From contig NZ_CP054918.1 of assembly GCF_013364195.1 (NCBI RefSeq), positions 6,251,001 to 6,315,000 on the forward strand: DNA of 64,000 bases, written 5' to 3'. The first letter of the stretch is position 1, and each line of letters begins with the position of its first letter. Made by a program: the position numbers and the translations under genes. Shown here piece by piece: positions 28,034-36,390 of the stretch. Below the pieces are notes generated by a model, which was not told where the DNA came from, did not search any database, and saw nothing but the letters and a program-made list of their open reading frames with translations. This DNA is from Streptomyces sp. NA04227 (lineage in GTDB: Bacteria > Actinomycetota > Actinomycetes > Streptomycetales > Streptomycetaceae).

Positions 28034-29102
28034 GCGCGGCATACCGCGCGGCGGCGGACACCGCAAGGGAAGCCCGCCGCCGAGCGCTCCGGACAGCGGC
28101 GGCCGGGCCGAACGGCGCCGCCTCGCCCGTAAGGTCAAACGCCGCCGCAGGCGCAATACGATCCGTGAGATCCCGCTGCTCATCGGCGTGGCCCTGTTGA
28201 TCGCCCTGCTCCTGAAGACCTTTCTGGTGCAGGCGTTCGTGATCCCCTCCGGCTCCATGGAACAGACCATCAAGGTCGGCGACCGGGTACTGGTCGACAA
28301 ACTGACACCGTGGTTCGGCTCCAAGCCCGAACGCGGCGACGTCGTCGTCTTCAAGGACCCCGGCAGCTGGCTCGACAGCGAGCGCCGCAACAAGAAGAAG
28401 AAGGACGACCCCGTCGTCATCAAGCAGGTCAAGTGGGCGCTGACCAACGTCGGCCTGCTCCCCTCCGACGACGAACGCGACCTCATCAAACGGGTCGTCG
28501 GCGTCGGCGGCGACACCGTGAAGTGCTGCGACAAACAGGGCCGCGTCACCGTCAACGGCACCCCCCTCAAAGAGCCGTACCTGCACCCCGGGAACAAACC
28601 CTCCGAGTTCTCCTTCGAGGTCAAGGTCCCCAAGGGCCGCCTCTTCGTGCTCGGCGACCACCGCGCCAACTCCGCCGACTCGCGCTACCACCGCTCCGAG
28701 AAGTTCGGCGGCACCGTCTCCGAGGACGAGGTCGTCGGCCGCGCCATGGTGATCGCCTGGCCCTTCGGGCACTGGCGCAGCCTGGAGGAGCGGGCGACCT
28801 ACGCGCATGTGCCGGACGCGGACACCGTCGCGTCGGGAGCCCCCGCCCCGTCGCATAGGCTGGGATCAGCGGAACGAAACGGATTGATCCCGCTCCCGAT
28901 CCCTGCGGAACTCCCGCTCGTTATGGGAGTGGTGGGCCTTCGTCTCACCTGGAACAGACAGCGCAACGGACTGAGGAGTGGATGTGGGGGATTTGGCGGT
29001 CGGCGCACGATCCGGACACGAGGGCCCCGAAGAGCGGCCCGAGAACCGGCAGGATCCGCCCCTGACGCCCCCACCGAGCGAGCAGGGCAGGGGAAGCGCT
29101 GA
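28026..29102 (+). CDS. sipX: type I signal peptidase SipX, with long C-terminal extension
   Basis: A 358-residue signal peptidase. A basic N-terminus (KVKRRRRRNTIRE) precedes a membrane helix (PLLIGVALLIALLLKTFLVQ). The catalytic Ser is in PSGSMEQT and the catalytic Lys in LIKRVVG. A Lys-rich insertion (ERRNKKKKDD) lies between them, and the GDHRANSADSRYH box is intact. A second hydrophobic stretch (PAELPLVMGVVGL) near the C-terminus is followed by an Arg-rich tail. The last 119 nt overlap the sipY start in another frame. The ATG at 28026 is chosen over one further upstream in frame because relatives begin MGKRG. Confidence 0.92.
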   Translation: MGKRGIPRGGGHRKGSPPPSAPDSGGRAERRRLARKVKRRRRRNTIREIPLLIGVALLIALLLKTFLVQAFVIPSGSMEQTIKVGDRVLVDKLTPWFGSKPERGDVVVFKDPGSWLDSERRNKKKKDDPVVIKQVKWALTNVGLLPSDDERDLIKRVVGVGGDTVKCCDKQGRVTVNGTPLKEPYLHPGNKPSEFSFEVKVPKGRLFVLGDHRANSADSRYHRSEKFGGTVSEDEVVGRAMVIAWPFGHWRSLEERATYAHVPDADTVASGAPAPSHRLGSAERNGLIPLPIPAELPLVMGVVGLRLTWNRQRNGLRSGCGGFGGRRTIRTRGPRRAAREPAGSAPDAPTERAGQGKR

Positions 29103-30024
29103 ATCCGCTCACGACGTCCCCGGCGCCTCGGTGCCCGGCCCCGCCGCGGAGTTCGCGGCGGGAAACCCCGGCGAGCCCGCCCCGGAGCCGGCCGACGACG
29201 GCGAAGGCGACGGCCGGGCCGCGCGCCGCAGGAGGAGGCAGACCCGCTCCTTCTGGAAGGAGCTCCCGCTCCTCATCGTCATCGCGCTGGTGCTCGCCCT
29301 GGTGATCAAGACCTTCCTGGTGCAGGCCTTCTCCATCCCCTCCGACTCGATGCAGAACACCCTCCAGCAGGGCGACCGGGTACTCGTCGACAAGCTGACC
29401 CCCTGGTTCGGCTCCGAACCCGAGCGCGGCGAGGTCATCGTCTTCCACGACCCCGACAACTGGCTGGCCGGGGAACCCACCACCACCCCCAACGCCCTGC
29501 AGACCGTCCTCAGCAAGATCGGCCTGATGCCGTCGGCGGACGAGAAGGACCTGATCAAGCGGGTCATCGGAGTCGCCGGGGACACCGTCGAATGCAAGGG
29601 CACCGGACCGCTGAAGGTCAACGGCAAGCCCCTCGACGAGCCGTACATCTACCCCGGGAACACCCCCTGCACCGTCGACGAGCTCGGCGGACAGTTCAAG
29701 GTCATCGTGCCCAACGGCAAGGTCTGGGTGATGGGCGACCACCGCCAGAACTCCCTCGACTCCCGCTACCACCAGAAGGACAAGTACCGCGGCATGGTGC
29801 CCGTCGACCAGGTCGTGGGCCGCGCCGTCGTCATCGCCTGGCCGCCCACCCGGTGGGACACCCTCCCCGTGCCGGACGCCTTCGACAAGCCCGGCCTCAG
29901 CAGCGCGATGGCCACCGCCCCCGGCGCGGTCGGCCTCGCCGGTGCGATCCCGCTGGTGCTGTGGCGCAGGCGACGACTCCTCGCACGTGACAGCAGGGTT
30001 TCTGCTACGAGTACCGCCGGGTAG
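28984..30024 (+). CDS. sipY: type I signal peptidase SipY
   Basis: A 346-residue signal peptidase. A Pro/Glu-rich cytoplasmic N-terminus of about 80 residues and an RRRRR stop-transfer cluster precede a membrane helix (LPLLIVIALVLALVIKTF). The catalytic Ser is in PSDSMQNT and the catalytic Lys in LIKRVIG, followed by GDHRQNSLDSRYH. A C-terminal hydrophobic segment (AVGLAGAIPLVLW) ends in RRRR, suggesting a second membrane helix. The GTG at 28984 has GAGGAG 7 nt upstream; a GTG at 28978 is too close to that site. In S. lividans SipY is reported as the principal enzyme of the set. Confidence 0.93.
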   Translation: MGDLAVGARSGHEGPEERPENRQDPPLTPPPSEQGRGSAESAHDVPGASVPGPAAEFAAGNPGEPAPEPADDGEGDGRAARRRRRQTRSFWKELPLLIVIALVLALVIKTFLVQAFSIPSDSMQNTLQQGDRVLVDKLTPWFGSEPERGEVIVFHDPDNWLAGEPTTTPNALQTVLSKIGLMPSADEKDLIKRVIGVAGDTVECKGTGPLKVNGKPLDEPYIYPGNTPCTVDELGGQFKVIVPNGKVWVMGDHRQNSLDSRYHQKDKYRGMVPVDQVVGRAVVIAWPPTRWDTLPVPDAFDKPGLSSAMATAPGAVGLAGAIPLVLWRRRRLLARDSRVSATSTAG

Positions 30025-30095
30025 GGTGCCGTCCCAGAACGCCGATGGCCCGCGCCGCGCCGCGGGCCGGGCCGCAAAACTGGGGGAGCACCTCG

Positions 30096-30842
30096 ATGAC
30101 CAGCGCAGCACGAACCCCTCAGGGCCGCGGGCGGCTCGGCAGCAAGCTGTCCGGAATCGCCGTGGCCCTGGGCTGCGTCCTGTTCCTCGGCGGCTTCGTC
30201 TGGGGCGCGCTCCTGTACCAGCCGTACACCGTTCCCACCGACTCCATGTCGCCCACCATCAGTGCCGGTGACCGGGTCCTGGCCGAACGCATCGACGGCT
30301 CCGAGGTACGCCGCGGCGACGTCGTCGTCTTCAAGGACAAGAACTGGGGCGACCTGCCCATGGTCAAGAGGGTCGTCGCGGTCGGCGGGGACCGGGTCGC
30401 CTGCTGCACCGACGGCAAGCTGACGGTCAACGGCAAACAGATCGACGAGACCTACCTGAAACCCGGAGAGCCCGCCGCGACCAGCGGGATCCCGACCGTG
30501 ACGGTGCCCGAGGGCCGCCTCTTCCTCCTCGGCGACGAACGCAGCGGCTCCCTGGACTCCAGCGCGCACCTCAAGGACGTCGGCCACGGCACGGTCGAAC
30601 GGGCCAACGTCGACGCCCGCGTGGACGCCGTCGCCTGGCCCCTGGACGGCATGCTGCCCAGCCCCGACGGCTTCGCCGACCTCCCCGGCGGCACCTCGCA
30701 GCCCGGACCGCTGCGGCTCCTGGTCGGCGCGGTCGTCCTCGGCGCGGTGCTCGTCCTCGGCGGCGCGGCCTACGGCCCGATCGCGGGACGGCTCGGACGG
30801 CGGCGGGCAGGAACGGAGAGGGAACTCGCCGGTGTCGGCTGA
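30096..30842 (+). CDS. sipZ: type I signal peptidase SipZ
   Basis: A 248-residue signal peptidase, the shortest of the four. Membrane helix GIAVALGCVLFLGGFVWG, catalytic Ser in PTDSMSPT, catalytic Lys in MVKRVVA and GDERSGSLDS box. A C-terminal helix (LLVGAVVLGAVLVLGGAAYG) ends in RRR. GGGGGAG precedes the ATG. A 71-bp gap and a TAGGGT element overlapping the sipY stop (30022-30027) suggest a separate promoter, as reported for S. lividans, where sipZ begins a new operon. It overlaps the NUDIX gene by 11 nt. Confidence 0.93.
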   Translation: MTSAARTPQGRGRLGSKLSGIAVALGCVLFLGGFVWGALLYQPYTVPTDSMSPTISAGDRVLAERIDGSEVRRGDVVVFKDKNWGDLPMVKRVVAVGGDRVACCTDGKLTVNGKQIDETYLKPGEPAATSGIPTVTVPEGRLFLLGDERSGSLDSSAHLKDVGHGTVERANVDARVDAVAWPLDGMLPSPDGFADLPGGTSQPGPLRLLVGAVVLGAVLVLGGAAYGPIAGRLGRRRAGTERELAGVG

Positions 30843-31413
30843 CAGCGAGGCGTCACCTCACCGCGCGCGAACCCGGACGCCGCGGGGAGTCGGAGACGCG
30901 GAACCGGCCGGTTTTCCCGGCGACGAGGGACGGCCGCTGCGCCAGGTCTCCCGAGTGATCCTCCTCGACGCACAACAGCGCATCCTGCTCCTGCACGGCC
31001 ACGAGATCGACGATCCGACCGACGACTGGTGGTTCACCCCCGGCGGCGGGCTGGAGAACGGGGAAACCCGCGAACAGGCCGCACTGCGCGAGCTCGCCGA
31101 GGAGACCGGGATCACAGACGTCCGCCTGGGGCCCGTCCTGTGGCGCAGGATCTGCTCCTTCCCCTTCGCCGGACGGCGCTGGGACCAGGAGGAGTGGTAC
31201 TACCTCGCCCACACCACCCAGACCGCCGTCACCGCCCACGCCCTCACCGACCTGGAACAACGCAGCATGTCCGGTGCCCGCTGGTGGACCTGCGAGGAAC
31301 TGACACAGGCACATGAGACGGTGTACCCGACCAGACTCGCCGGGCTGCTGCGCAGGCTGCTCGACCACGGCCCTCCGGCCAGTCCCGAGGTCCTCGACAC
31401 CGAAATCGTCTAG
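30832..31413 (+). CDS. NUDIX hydrolase
   Basis: A 193-residue protein with the NUDIX box GLENGETREQAALRELAEETG fitting Gx5Ex7REUxEExGU at about residues 74-95. A disordered N-terminus of about 35 residues precedes it. It hydrolyses a nucleoside diphosphate linked to an unknown moiety. The GTG start lies inside the end of sipZ, in another frame, so the two are probably co-translated. A MutT-like gene follows sipZ in S. lividans too. The substrate cannot be predicted from sequence. Confidence 0.93.
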   Translation: MSADSEASPHRARTRTPRGVGDAEPAGFPGDEGRPLRQVSRVILLDAQQRILLLHGHEIDDPTDDWWFTPGGGLENGETREQAALRELAEETGITDVRLGPVLWRRICSFPFAGRRWDQEEWYYLAHTTQTAVTAHALTDLEQRSMSGARWWTCEELTQAHETVYPTRLAGLLRRLLDHGPPASPEVLDTEIV

Positions 31414-31468
31414 AGGCCGCCCGGGCTGGCGCACAATGGGGGGACGCACGGCTGAAGGGGAACATGCC

Positions 31469-31777
31469 ATGAGCGCCGAGGACCTCGAAAAGTACGAGAC
31501 CGAGATGGAGCTGAAGCTCTACCGGGAGTACCGCGACGTCGTCGGACTGTTCAAATACGTCATCGAGACCGAACGCCGCTTCTACCTCACCAACGACTAC
31601 GAGATGCAGGTGCACTCGGTCCAGGGCGAGGTCTTCTTCGAGGTCTCCATGGCCGACGCCTGGGTCTGGGACATGTACCGGCCCGCGCGCTTCGTCAAGC
31701 AGGTGCGGGTGCTCACGTTCAAGGACGTGAACATCGAGGAGCTCAACAAGAGCGACTTGGAGTTGCCGGGCAGCTGA
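31469..31777 (+). CDS. DUF2469 family protein
   Basis: A 102-residue acidic protein, MSAEDLEKYETEMELKLYRE..., very strongly conserved throughout actinobacteria, usually between the signal peptidase/RNase HII region and yraN-comM-dprA. It includes aromatic-rich RRFYLTNDYEM and EVSMADAWVWDMYRPARFV. No enzymatic motif is visible and I know of no established function. GAAGGGGA precedes the ATG. The extreme conservation suggests a core cellular role. Confidence 0.92.
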   Translation: MSAEDLEKYETEMELKLYREYRDVVGLFKYVIETERRFYLTNDYEMQVHSVQGEVFFEVSMADAWVWDMYRPARFVKQVRVLTFKDVNIEELNKSDLELPGS

Positions 31778-32217
31778 GCGGTTCGGCGGGTGTGGGGCTG
31801 AACGGCGGCTCGCTGAGGCTGAGCGGTGAATGGGCCGATCAGCGATGCCCCTGTTCGGACGCGGAGGGCGGGGCGCGGCTGTGCTTGACGACCCGCGCTT
31901 GATCGGCCTGTGCTTGATCGATCTGTGGTTAGACCTCGTGGGCAGCTGATCGCGGGGTGCTGATCACGGCGGGGTGTCGAGCGGGTGGAGTCCTGATCAG
32001 TTGGGGTGATGATCAGACGCAGGGACAGTCGGTGGGCTGCGGAGTCAGCTTACGGCTGGGTGGGCGAGGGTTTTGACCGTCCTCGGCTCGGGCTTCGGCC
32101 CCGGCGAGGGTCCGCCACAGCGGCTTTGGCCCTGGCTCAGCGGTTCGGGCGTACGGTCGGTGCCCACATAGCGTCGGCGCGTGGCGAGGAACGGACTCAC
32201 CGGAACGAGTGACGGAG
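31778..32217. other. intergenic region with TGATC-rich short repeats
   Basis: No supportable gene. A 16-bp unit (GCTTGATCGGCCTGTG-like) occurs twice in tandem near 31,897-31,930. TGATC occurs repeatedly to about 32,015. Possibly repeat decay or binding sites. The yraN leader follows. Confidence 0.4.
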
Positions 32218-32244
32218 TTATCCACAGTCGGCCGGTTATCCACC
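32218..32244 (+). promoter_or_regulatory. two DnaA-box-like sequences upstream of yraN
   Basis: TTATCCACA (32218-32226) is a perfect match to the E. coli DnaA box and close to the Streptomyces consensus. TTATCCACC (32236-32244) differs at the last base. They are 18 bp apart, in the same orientation, about 55-80 bp before yraN. Confidence 0.55.
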
Positions 32245-32297
32245 AAGATCAACAAGGTTTTCCCTTCCGGGCCAAAGTGAGCGCCGGAGGTGGACCC

Positions 32298-32966
32298 ATG
32301 ACCAAACAGATCGCAGCGCAGACACAGACCACTGCAAAGACCACCGCACAGACCTCAGCGAAGACCGTGGCGCGAAGCTCGGCGCTCACCCGCGACGTCC
32401 ACACGGATGTAAGGGATGTAGCGGATGTACACGACAGCGCAGGCACGGCTGCACGCACTGAGGGCACACGCAGGGTGGCACGCACCGAGGGCGAACGTAC
32501 GGCGGCTCGCACCGAAGGTGCACGTACGGCCGCACGTCCCGACAACACCCGCCCCGACGCCGCACGCCGAGATGTCGTGCGCCAGACCCCCGCGCCCCCG
32601 GGCAGCCCGACCCGTCGAGCCCTCGGCGCCTACGGCGAGGACCTCGCCGCCCGGCTGCTCACCGACGCCGGAATGACCATCGTCCGGCGCAACTGGCGCG
32701 CCGGGCGCATGGGCGAGATCGACATCGTCGCCACCGACGGCGACACCCTCGTCGTCTGCGAAGTGAAAACCCGCCGCGACCAGGGCTTCCAGCACCCCAT
32801 GGCCGCCGTCACCCCGGCCAAGGCACAGCGACTGCGGCTGCTCGCCGAACAATGGCTGCACCAGAACGGCGGCCCGCCACCGGGCGGCGTCCGTATCGAC
32901 CTCGTCGGCATCACCGTCCCCCGCCGAGGCGCACCTCTCGTCGAACACGCGAGCGGAGTGGCCTGA
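32298..32966 (+). CDS. yraN: YraN/UPF0102 endonuclease-fold protein with repetitive N-terminal extension
   Basis: A 222-residue protein. The C-terminal 120 residues are a normal YraN domain: [42 protein letters not shown], which carries the GExD...ExK motif of Holliday-junction-resolvase-like folds. The N-terminal 95 residues are extra: Thr/Ala/Gln-rich repeats, then four ARTEGxR-type heptads. Typical members are about 120 residues. GGAGG lies 8 bp before the ATG at 32298, so the long form is probably made; an internal GTG just before the conserved domain (about 32577) is an alternative. Followed by comM with a 1-nt overlap. Confidence 0.85.
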   Translation: MTKQIAAQTQTTAKTTAQTSAKTVARSSALTRDVHTDVRDVADVHDSAGTAARTEGTRRVARTEGERTAARTEGARTAARPDNTRPDAARRDVVRQTPAPPGSPTRRALGAYGEDLAARLLTDAGMTIVRRNWRAGRMGEIDIVATDGDTLVVCEVKTRRDQGFQHPMAAVTPAKAQRLRLLAEQWLHQNGGPPPGGVRIDLVGITVPRRGAPLVEHASGVA

Positions 32967-34582
32967 TGGGATTCGCCCGTGCTTGTTCCGTTGCCCTAGT
33001 CGGCGTCGAAGGGGTCGTCATCGAGGTCCAGGCCGACCTCGAACCGGGCGTTGCCGCCTTCACCCTCGTCGGACTGCCCGACAAGAGCCTCAGCGAAAGC
33101 CGCGACCGCGTACGCGCCGCAGTCGTCAACTCCGGTGCCGAATGGCCCCAGAAGAAGCTCACCGTCGGCCTCAGCCCCGCCTCCGTCCCCAAGAGCGGCA
33201 GCGGCTTCGACCTTGCCGTCGCCTGCGCGGTGCTCGCCGCCGCGGAACGCCTTGACCCCAAGGCCCTCACCGACATCGTCATGATCGGCGAACTCGGACT
33301 CGACGGGCACGTCCGGCCCGTACGGGGCATCCTGCCCTCCGTACTGGCCGCCGCAGAGGCAGGCTGCCGACAGGTCGTCGTCCCCGAGAGCGCCGCCGCC
33401 GAAGCCGCCCTCGTCCCGGGCGTCTCCGGCCTCGGCGTCCGCAGTCTGCGCCAGCTCATCGCCGTACTCAACGACGAACCCGTACCCGACGAAGACCCCG
33501 CCCCCTACTCCCTCTCCACGACCGGCCCCCTCGGCGCACCCGGCCTCGCCACCCTCGGCACCGGGCTCGGCGGACCCGGCAACCGCGCCGCCAAAGACCT
33601 CGCCGACGTGGTCGGACAGCACACGGCACGCCTCGCCATGGAAGTCGCCGCGGCAGGCGGCCACCACGTCCTGTGGACAGGACCGCCCGGTGCCGGCAAG
33701 ACCATGCTCGCCGAACGCATGCCCGCGATCATGCCGCCCCTGACCCGCGTGGAATCCCTCGAAGTCACCGCCGTGCACTCCATCGCCGGGATCCTGCCGC
33801 CCGGCAAACCCCTCGTCGACACCCCGCCGTACTGCGCCCCGCACCACTCGGCGACCATGCAGTCCCTCGTCGGCGGCGGACACGGCGTGGCCAGACCCGG
33901 AGCCGTCTCCCTCGCCCACCGAGGCCTCCTCTTCCTGGACGAAGCCCCCGAGTTCAGCGGACACGCCCTCGACTCCCTGCGCCAGCCCCTCGAATCCGGC
34001 CACGTCGTCATCGCCCGCAGCGCCGGAGTGGTACGGCTGCCCGCCAAGTTCCTCATGATGCTCGCCGCCAACCCCTGCCCCTGCGGACGCAGAGGCAGCG
34101 GCCCCGGCGCCGGGTGCGAATGCCCCACCGCGGCCGTACGCCGCTACCAGGCGCGCCTGTCCGGACCGCTCCTCGACCGAGTGGACCTGCGCGTAGAAGT
34201 CCGGCCGGTCACCCGGGCCGAACTCGCGGGCACGGGCATTCCCGGCGAATCCACCGCGACCGTGGCGGCCAGGGTCCTCGCCGCCCGCGAACGCGCGGCG
34301 GCCCGCCTCGCCCACACCCCGTGGCGCACCAACAGCGACGTGCCGGGACACGAAATGCGCACCCAGTGGCCACCTGCCCCGGGAGCCATGCACAAGGCGG
34401 AGGCCGGTCTCGAAACCGGACGGCTCACCGCCCGAGGACTCGACCGAGTCCTGCGCGTCGCCTGGACCGTCGCCGACCTCACCGGACACGACCGCCCCGA
34501 CGAACAGGACGTCGCCCTCGCCCTGCAACTGCGCACCGGCATCCCCCAAGGCGTCCCCCTGACCCTCGGGGCCCGGCCATGA
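32966..34582 (+). CDS. comM: YifB/ComM-like magnesium-chelatase-family AAA+ ATPase
   Basis: A 538-residue protein with an N-terminal Lon-like fold domain ([20 protein letters not shown]... to about 170) and an AAA+ domain with Walker A GPPGAGKT at about 242, Walker B LLFLDEAPEF and a C-terminal Mg-chelatase-type helical domain. A zinc-like CPCGRRGSGPGAGCECP segment is present. In naturally competent bacteria ComM is a branch-migration helicase promoting integration of incoming DNA. It is coupled to yraN (1-nt overlap) and dprA (4-nt overlap). Confidence 0.95.
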   Translation: MGFARACSVALVGVEGVVIEVQADLEPGVAAFTLVGLPDKSLSESRDRVRAAVVNSGAEWPQKKLTVGLSPASVPKSGSGFDLAVACAVLAAAERLDPKALTDIVMIGELGLDGHVRPVRGILPSVLAAAEAGCRQVVVPESAAAEAALVPGVSGLGVRSLRQLIAVLNDEPVPDEDPAPYSLSTTGPLGAPGLATLGTGLGGPGNRAAKDLADVVGQHTARLAMEVAAAGGHHVLWTGPPGAGKTMLAERMPAIMPPLTRVESLEVTAVHSIAGILPPGKPLVDTPPYCAPHHSATMQSLVGGGHGVARPGAVSLAHRGLLFLDEAPEFSGHALDSLRQPLESGHVVIARSAGVVRLPAKFLMMLAANPCPCGRRGSGPGAGCECPTAAVRRYQARLSGPLLDRVDLRVEVRPVTRAELAGTGIPGESTATVAARVLAARERAAARLAHTPWRTNSDVPGHEMRTQWPPAPGAMHKAEAGLETGRLTARGLDRVLRVAWTVADLTGHDRPDEQDVALALQLRTGIPQGVPLTLGARP

Positions 34583-35760
34583 CCACCGCACACAGCGAGG
34601 AACGCGCTGCCCGCGCCCTGCTCACCCGCGTCGTCGAACCGGGCGACGAGACCGGCGGCCGCTGGATCCGACACTTCGGCGCGGTCACCGTCTCCGAGCG
34701 CCTCGCCGACACCGACCGGCCGCTGCCAGGAGTGACCCGCGCCCGCTGGGACGGCCTGTGCAACCGCGCCGCCCACGCCAGAACACTCGACGACCTCGGC
34801 ACCGCCCGAGCCCTCGGCATCCGGCTCGTCTGCCCCGGCGACAGCGAGTGGCCCGCCCAGCTCGACGACCTCGGCGACACACGCCCCGTCGCCCTGTGGG
34901 TACGCGGCCTGCCCTCCCTGCGCATGTGGGCACTCAAGTCCGTGGCCCTGGTCGGAGCGCGGGCCTGCACCGAATACGGCGCCCACATGGCGGCCGCCCT
35001 CGCCTCGGGCCTCACCGAACGAGGATGGGTCGTGATCTCCGGCGGGGCCTACGGGGTGGACGGCGCCGCACACAGGGGAGCCCTGAGCGCCGACGGCGCG
35101 ACCGTCGCCGTCCTGGCCAGCGGCGTCGACCAAGCCTACCCGCGAGGCCACACCGAACTCATCAGCCGCATCGCGGGACAGGGACTTGTCGTCAGCGAAC
35201 TCGCGCCCGGCGACCACCCCACACCGAGCCGCTTCATCCTGCGCAACCGCGTCATCGCGGCACTCACCCGCGGCACCGTCGTGGTGGAGGCCGCCCACCG
35301 CAGCGGAGCCCTGGCGACCGCACGCAGCGCGACGAGACTCGGCCGTATGACGATGGGAGTACCGGGACCGGCCACCAGCGCCCTCTCCGCAGGAGTGCAC
35401 CAGCTCCTGCGCGGCGAGGCCGCCCTGGTCACCGACGCTGCGGAGATCATCGAACTCGTCGGCGACATCGGCGAACTGGCCCCCGAACACCGCGGCCCCG
35501 TCGTCCCACGCGACCTCCTCGCCCCGGCCACCGCCCGCGCCCTCGCCGCACTCCCACCGGCGGGCACGGCCACCACCGAGGACCTCGCACGCGCGGCGGC
35601 CTCCACCCCCGACGAAGTCACGGGTCGGCTCTACGAACTGCGGTCACTGGGTTTCGTCGAACGGGAGGGCGGGGGCTGGCGATTGACGGGGCGTGGGCGG
35701 GGTGCGGGGCGGGTTGGAGTGGGTGAGGTGGCTGAGGTGGCTGAGGGAGAGGGGGAGTAG
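34579..35760 (+). CDS. dprA: DNA-processing protein DprA
   Basis: A 393-residue Rossmann-fold protein that loads RecA on single-stranded DNA in transforming bacteria. Core motifs are VALVGARACTEYG, SGGAYGVDGAAHRGAL and ELAPGDHPTPSRFILRNRVIAAL, with a C-terminal winged-helix-like DML1-type segment. The last 25 residues (GRGRGAGRVGVGEVAEVAEGEGE) are low complexity and read through the start of a G-rich tract. Streptomyces are not known to be naturally competent, so the role is unclear. It overlaps comM by 4 nt. Confidence 0.94.
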   Translation: MTTAHSEERAARALLTRVVEPGDETGGRWIRHFGAVTVSERLADTDRPLPGVTRARWDGLCNRAAHARTLDDLGTARALGIRLVCPGDSEWPAQLDDLGDTRPVALWVRGLPSLRMWALKSVALVGARACTEYGAHMAAALASGLTERGWVVISGGAYGVDGAAHRGALSADGATVAVLASGVDQAYPRGHTELISRIAGQGLVVSELAPGDHPTPSRFILRNRVIAALTRGTVVVEAAHRSGALATARSATRLGRMTMGVPGPATSALSAGVHQLLRGEAALVTDAAEIIELVGDIGELAPEHRGPVVPRDLLAPATARALAALPPAGTATTEDLARAAASTPDEVTGRLYELRSLGFVEREGGGWRLTGRGRGAGRVGVGEVAEVAEGEGE

Positions 35761-35922
35761 TTGGAGTGAGCGGGGTGGGGGCGGCAGGGGTGGGCGGGAG
35801 CTGGGAGTGCGGTGAGGTGGGGGTGCGGAGAGGGGCTTGGGCGTGCGGTGTTGATGGGGTGGGGGCGGTGGGGCAGAGGGGATGAGGGCGGAGGGGAGGG
35901 AGGGGGAGGGGGAGGGGCGGCC
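35690..35922 (+). other. G-rich tract with strong G-quadruplex motif, 3' of dprA
   Basis: More than 230 nt with extreme G over C on the + strand. It starts inside the dprA 3' end and runs beyond it. The core 35893-35917 has five G-runs of 3-5 separated by single A, an ideal quadruplex motif on the RNA-like strand. No gene could be supported in this region. The rest of the gap to whiG (35,923-36,390) holds a BldD-type box. Confidence 0.8.
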
Positions 35923-36189
35923 CCCTGCGCGATTGACTGCGCCTTCGGGGCGTTCAGCCAAGACCGCCTCCCACTCGTACGTGAGCGCGTACGCACCCCC
36001 CGTTCCCCGAGGAGAGTCATTCGCCCGCCGACCACCTGCTCGAACGACACCACGGCAATGGGTAGTTGACACGCCGGGTGGAACTGTCGGACTGCGGTGG
36101 TGCTCAGGTTGACCATGACCGAACGTGATGCGCCATCCGGATGAACTCCGATTCCCTTGGGATTTCCGGCAGTTGGCGGCACGCGGTGA

Positions 36190-36202
36190 TCACTCAAGGT
36201 GA
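36190..36202 (+). promoter_or_regulatory. BldD-type box upstream of whiG
   Basis: TCACTCAAGGTGA matches TNAC-n5-GTNA exactly on both halves, and it overlaps the palindrome GTGATCAC. It lies 189 bp before whiG. whiG is a known BldD target in S. coelicolor, where BldD with c-di-GMP represses development. A TACGCT -10-like element occurs at 36291-36296. Confidence 0.7.
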
Positions 36203-36390
36203 CGCGTCGGGTGGTCGGGGGTCCTCGGCGGAACGTATCTGCGTACCAGGAACGCAAGCTTCCTCGCACATTGCGACCCGCCAGTCACGCTACGCTCACG
36301 ACCATTCGGCACGACAATCACGCAAGACCCCGTCCGGCCGACAGGCAGCGGACATCGGCGAGTTCACGGCAGAACGGCACAAGGCGACGC

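Noticed and set aside
31778..32217. TGATC-rich repeats as a possible CRISPR or attachment site
   Set aside because: Units are short, irregular and without unique spacers; no cas or integrase gene in the window.
35631..36269. Minus-strand frame with Pro/His-rich product in the G-rich tract
   Set aside because: The Pro/His/Ser composition is a direct result of the C-rich strand; no start signal or homologue recognised.
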